Source: Pseudomonas saliphila (GTDB taxonomy: Bacteria > Pseudomonadota > Gammaproteobacteria > Pseudomonadales > Pseudomonadaceae). Taken from it: a stretch of 64,000 bases of DNA. The notes under the pieces were generated by a model, which saw nothing but the letters and a program-made list of their open reading frames with translations, was not told the DNA's origin and searched no databases. The stretch covers positions 281,007-345,006 of the forward strand of contig NZ_VTVA01000003.1 in NCBI RefSeq assembly GCF_008638345.1, written 5' to 3'. Shown piece by piece: positions 61,410-64,000 of this stretch (position 1 is the first letter of the stretch; each line of letters opens with the position of its first letter). The position numbers and the translations under genes are program-made.

Positions 61410-62768
61410 TCAACGTACGCCACTACCAGCCATTTCCTCTGCTGTAAAGAAACCATCAGTATGACCTTCTTTATAAAGCAGCTTGGAGGAGTTACTGCTA
61501 AGCAAGGAATACATAGTCCAACCCGAGGTATTCAAGTCATGATACATAGTGGACAAGCCCGAGTAAGGCACTTGCTGATCGTAAGCCTGGAAACTCAGGA
61601 ACAGCGGCACCCGCCACAAGTTGCCTTGAGCATCGTACGATTCCTGGGCAACAATGGCCCAGCTATCTTCGTCGATGTAGTAACGGCGCTTGCTGTACAC
61701 GTGGCGCTGACCTTCTTTGAGACTGGCCTCTACTATCCAAACACGGTGCTTCTCCCAACGAATAGCCTCCGGCTTAGCATGGTGAGGCGTCAGCAGGTCT
61801 TCTTTAGAGGTCCAGAAAACCGCATCGTAATTATTATAGGGCACCAACATCTCACGCTTGCCTTTAAGCACCCAGTCAAAGCGTTCAAGACCACCTATTT
61901 GGTTATCATCAAAGGTAGTCATGCCAGATGTGGATGGGTTTGGTGAATCATGCCCAACGTCAGGCGCCAGACGAACGCGACGCTGACCAGGCAGGTAAGA
62001 CCAGGCCATACGGCCAACTTCTTGGTCATTATCAGGGTCTTTCACCAGCAGCATTTCACCTGCACGGCGGGTTGGACGCTTGTAGTTATTTCGGAGCATA
62101 CTGAAGAACCTGTCACCCTCAAACTGAGCGCGAGCGTCAGGGTCCCAGAAGACGTTATGATAGTACTGGTCCCCTGCAGAGGACAACACCGCACGACCAT
62201 TGGAACCAACGTTATAGATTTCTGCGTCGATCACCGTCTGGTATTTACCCAACGCCCGTGTCTTGTGGTTCCAGATGACTTCCATTCCATTTTGTGGAAT
62301 AGGGAACAACACACAGTTAAAGCCACCAGTAAACCCTGAACCTTGAGCATCGGTTAATCTGGCATTAACCGCACAGTCCTTAGTTGATTCAAGAGCCGAC
62401 TGCGGGTAAGCAACGGTTCTGTGAGTCTGATAAACATCGACTCTGAAAGTAGGGTAGGCCTCCATTAGCGCCTTAGTACCTTCAGTCAGATAGTCGCTGT
62501 ATTCCGTCATATTCACAGCTGAAACACTGTATAGCGGCTTCTCATCAGCAAAGGGGTTTACATATTTACCAGAGCCAGGCACATATCCAGCTGGCGCTGT
62601 AGTTAAACCACCCGTATAAGCCGGAATATCACCGTTTGCGTTAGCGCCGGCTTCGGCGCCAAACAGGGTTAAAGAAGAGCCTAGTTGCTCTGCCTCCACT
62701 GCAGTTACCGCAGCGACTGCCGAGTGCATCAAGGCCACAGCAAAGCCAGAAATGATTAGTCGTTTCAT
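61410..62768 (-). CDS. DUF1329-domain exported protein
   Basis: 452 residues with a signal peptide (about 1-22, FAVALMHSAVAAVTA). Outer-membrane lipoprotein-sorting-like DUF1329 fold with characteristic blocks GEMLLVKDPDNDQEVGRMAW, LPGQRRVRLAPDVGHDSPN and YIDEDSWAIVAQESYDAQGN. In pseudomonads it is nearly always next to a DUF1302 porin-like protein and is linked to growth on hydrocarbons, sterols or alcohols, often with a quinoprotein or RND partner. Base composition is AT-richer than the mosaic to the left. Confidence 0.88.
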   Translation of the reverse strand: MKRLIISGFAVALMHSAVAAVTAVEAEQLGSSLTLFGAEAGANANGDIPAYTGGLTTAPAGYVPGSGKYVNPFADEKPLYSVSAVNMTEYSDYLTEGTKALMEAYPTFRVDVYQTHRTVAYPQSALESTKDCAVNARLTDAQGSGFTGGFNCVLFPIPQNGMEVIWNHKTRALGKYQTVIDAEIYNVGSNGRAVLSSAGDQYYHNVFWDPDARAQFEGDRFFSMLRNNYKRPTRRAGEMLLVKDPDNDQEVGRMAWSYLPGQRRVRLAPDVGHDSPNPSTSGMTTFDDNQIGGLERFDWVLKGKREMLVPYNNYDAVFWTSKEDLLTPHHAKPEAIRWEKHRVWIVEASLKEGQRHVYSKRRYYIDEDSWAIVAQESYDAQGNLWRVPLFLSFQAYDQQVPYSGLSTMYHDLNTSGWTMYSLLSSNSSKLLYKEGHTDGFFTAEEMAGSGVR

Positions 62769-62785
62769 ATTATGACTCCCACACC

Positions 62786-64000
62786 CTAGAAGGTTGTTTT
62801 AAACGTAAGACTGACATTACCACGATCTGTTAGCAGAGAGTTGCCACCGTTGTATACACGATTACCTGCATCATTAACCTTGTTTCGCCCCAGGTAATCT
62901 GTGTAACGCAAGTCGAACCTATAGCGCGAATGAACGTCAAGCCCCACACCCAAACTATAATTACCTGCGCCTTCATTACCAGCAGAGGTAGTAGCAGCAT
63001 TACCATGCACGCCATAAGAAACACTAAAGGGCAAATACATATCCACCCCATTCATCACCTGGAAGTACGTTGGATTCAGGTTAAGCGCTAAAGCGACATA
63101 AGTGTCATCTGGCTTATCCAGTCCATCATAACCACTACGACCTTTGTACAGGTGAGCATTATCAGTAACTTTATCAACATGCATCCAGGTCAACTCGGCA
63201 GACCAGCCCAATGAGTCCCATAGCGCGTTAGCGGGCCTAGTACCAATCAGGTTAACCAATCCATGCCATGTCTTACCTCTCGCACCCGGAACAGACCCAT
63301 CTCTAGGCATGGCTGCAAGAGCAGTAACATCACTGACAAGGGGCATATTGTCACGATAAGAGATTTCAGCCCCCACGCTAATACCGTATATTTGCTGGGT
63401 GAAACTCAGACCATACAGATCAATATTATCTCCATAGGCCAAATGATAATTAGCACCTCCACCAGTCAAAAAGACTTGTGGCAGCTTATCGGCAAAATTA
63501 CGGTAGTAGAACCCAATAGTGCCGTTCTTAGCCCAGCTAGGTGACCAACGAGCAGCTACACCCCACTCGCCTCGATCATCTGGTGTGGCATCATGCGCAC
63601 GGCGAGCTACCACGCCAGGGCCTAAAATAAGCCCCTCTCCACCAAGAGACAGCATGTCAGTCGTGCCTAGAAAACTACCGGCCTCTGGGAGACGGAAGGC
63701 TTCCCATTCCAGCATGTACTGCAACGCGATAGACAACTCAGCGCTGGGGCGGATTTGCATGGAAATCTGGTTCAGCGGTCTGAACAGCTCCTTGGCTTCT
63801 GTGCCAGGGACGGCCACGGCTTTGGCCAAATCGAGACCGGTTTGGCCATAAGCAATACCATGCATGATGCCATTACCCATAAGACTTTCGCCCCAATACA
63901 CCACGTGGCTTCCTGCACGAACGTCGGTATTAATGCCACCTATCTTAAAACGGGTAAATACAAAGGCATCAAGAAACTCAGCAGATGGCCCACGATAAAA
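62786..64000 (-). CDS. DUF1302-family outer-membrane protein (5' end beyond the window)
   Basis: At least 404 residues; the frame stays open to the window edge (FKIGGINTDVRAGSHVVYWG lies in the part above 63,890), so the N-terminus and signal peptide are outside. Alternating aromatic and polar beta-strand pattern and C-terminal VSLTFKTTF with terminal Phe, the outer-membrane insertion signal. Forms a pair with the DUF1329 gene 17 bp downstream. Probable channel for hydrophobic compounds. Confidence 0.88.
   Translation of the reverse strand, partial: FYRGPSAEFLDAFVFTRFKIGGINTDVRAGSHVVYWGESLMGNGIMHGIAYGQTGLDLAKAVAVPGTEAKELFRPLNQISMQIRPSAELSIALQYMLEWEAFRLPEAGSFLGTTDMLSLGGEGLILGPGVVARRAHDATPDDRGEWGVAARWSPSWAKNGTIGFYYRNFADKLPQVFLTGGGANYHLAYGDNIDLYGLSFTQQIYGISVGAEISYRDNMPLVSDVTALAAMPRDGSVPGARGKTWHGLVNLIGTRPANALWDSLGWSAELTWMHVDKVTDNAHLYKGRSGYDGLDKPDDTYVALALNLNPTYFQVMNGVDMYLPFSVSYGVHGNAATTSAGNEGAGNYSLGVGLDVHSRYRFDLRYTDYLGRNKVNDAGNRVYNGGNSLLTDRGNVSLTFKTTF

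Overview
The window looks like chromosome from a gamma-proteobacterium of the family Pseudomonadaceae. The evidence is the gene order rsmA-lysC-alaS next to the aru genes and argR, rapA, htrB-minCDE-rluA-apeB, and prc with an FKBP isomerase beside a tRNA-Asp site. A Pseudomonas-type ccoM gene agrees with this. A marine or P. stutzeri/Halopseudomonas-like lineage is plausible but is not proven by the sequence.

Left part (1-29.1 kb) is core chromosome. On the minus strand it carries mgtE, two tRNAs, rsmA, lysC, alaS, a shortened arginine catabolic cluster (argR-aruC-aruF-aruG, with aruD/aruB/aruE absent from their usual place before alaS), an SDR enzyme, a DTW-domain tRNA modification enzyme and a radical SAM protein. 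An unlabelled 43-codon gene reads as ccoM, a small subunit of cbb3 oxidase, behind a textbook ANR/FNR class II promoter. Then come rapA, a patatin, a lipid A acyltransferase, minCDE, rluA, apeB, a quinone oxidoreductase, prc and a lipoprotein FKBP isomerase.

At 29,105-29,153 only the 3' half of a tRNA-Asp gene remains. This is the expected scar of an element integrated into that tRNA, and everything from there to the window edge (almost 35 kb) looks accessory. The island opens with a short palindrome-rich end and three overlapping genes: a 190-residue unknown and two very large tyrosine-recombinase-like proteins, the first of which appears to have Phe in place of the nucleophilic Tyr. An IS21-family element inserted in an IS5 remnant follows. 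Next is a complete phosphite uptake and oxidation operon (ptxABCDE), whose PtxD reads as nearly the same protein as the characterised P. stutzeri enzyme.

From 43.6 to 53.1 kb lie a VIT1-like transporter broken by one stop codon and a redox cluster: a ferric-reductase-like haem/flavin membrane protein, a PepSY protein, a DUF2271 protein and a PepSY-flavodoxin-FNR fusion. Divergent from it are a response regulator, a histidine kinase and a membrane-anchored AraC regulator with overlapping reading frames, then a DUF6448 protein. A direct repeat TCAGG-N6-TCAGG (one copy with a single mismatch) sits in the same orientation 46-54 bp upstream of three of these genes. I take it as the operator of the response regulator, making this a self-contained and apparently uncharacterised metal or extracytoplasmic redox regulon.

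The last 11 kb is a mosaic of mobile DNA. An ISPpu12-like element (ISL3 transposase plus lspA, CDF transporter and MerR regulator) interrupts an integrase. A second ISL3 transposase truncates a DUF336 gene. An acid phosphatase lipoprotein, a secreted metallo-beta-lactamase-fold protein and a chimeric acyl-CoA dehydrogenase/catechol 2,3-dioxygenase fragment follow. The window closes with a DUF1329-DUF1302 pair, the last of which runs off the edge.
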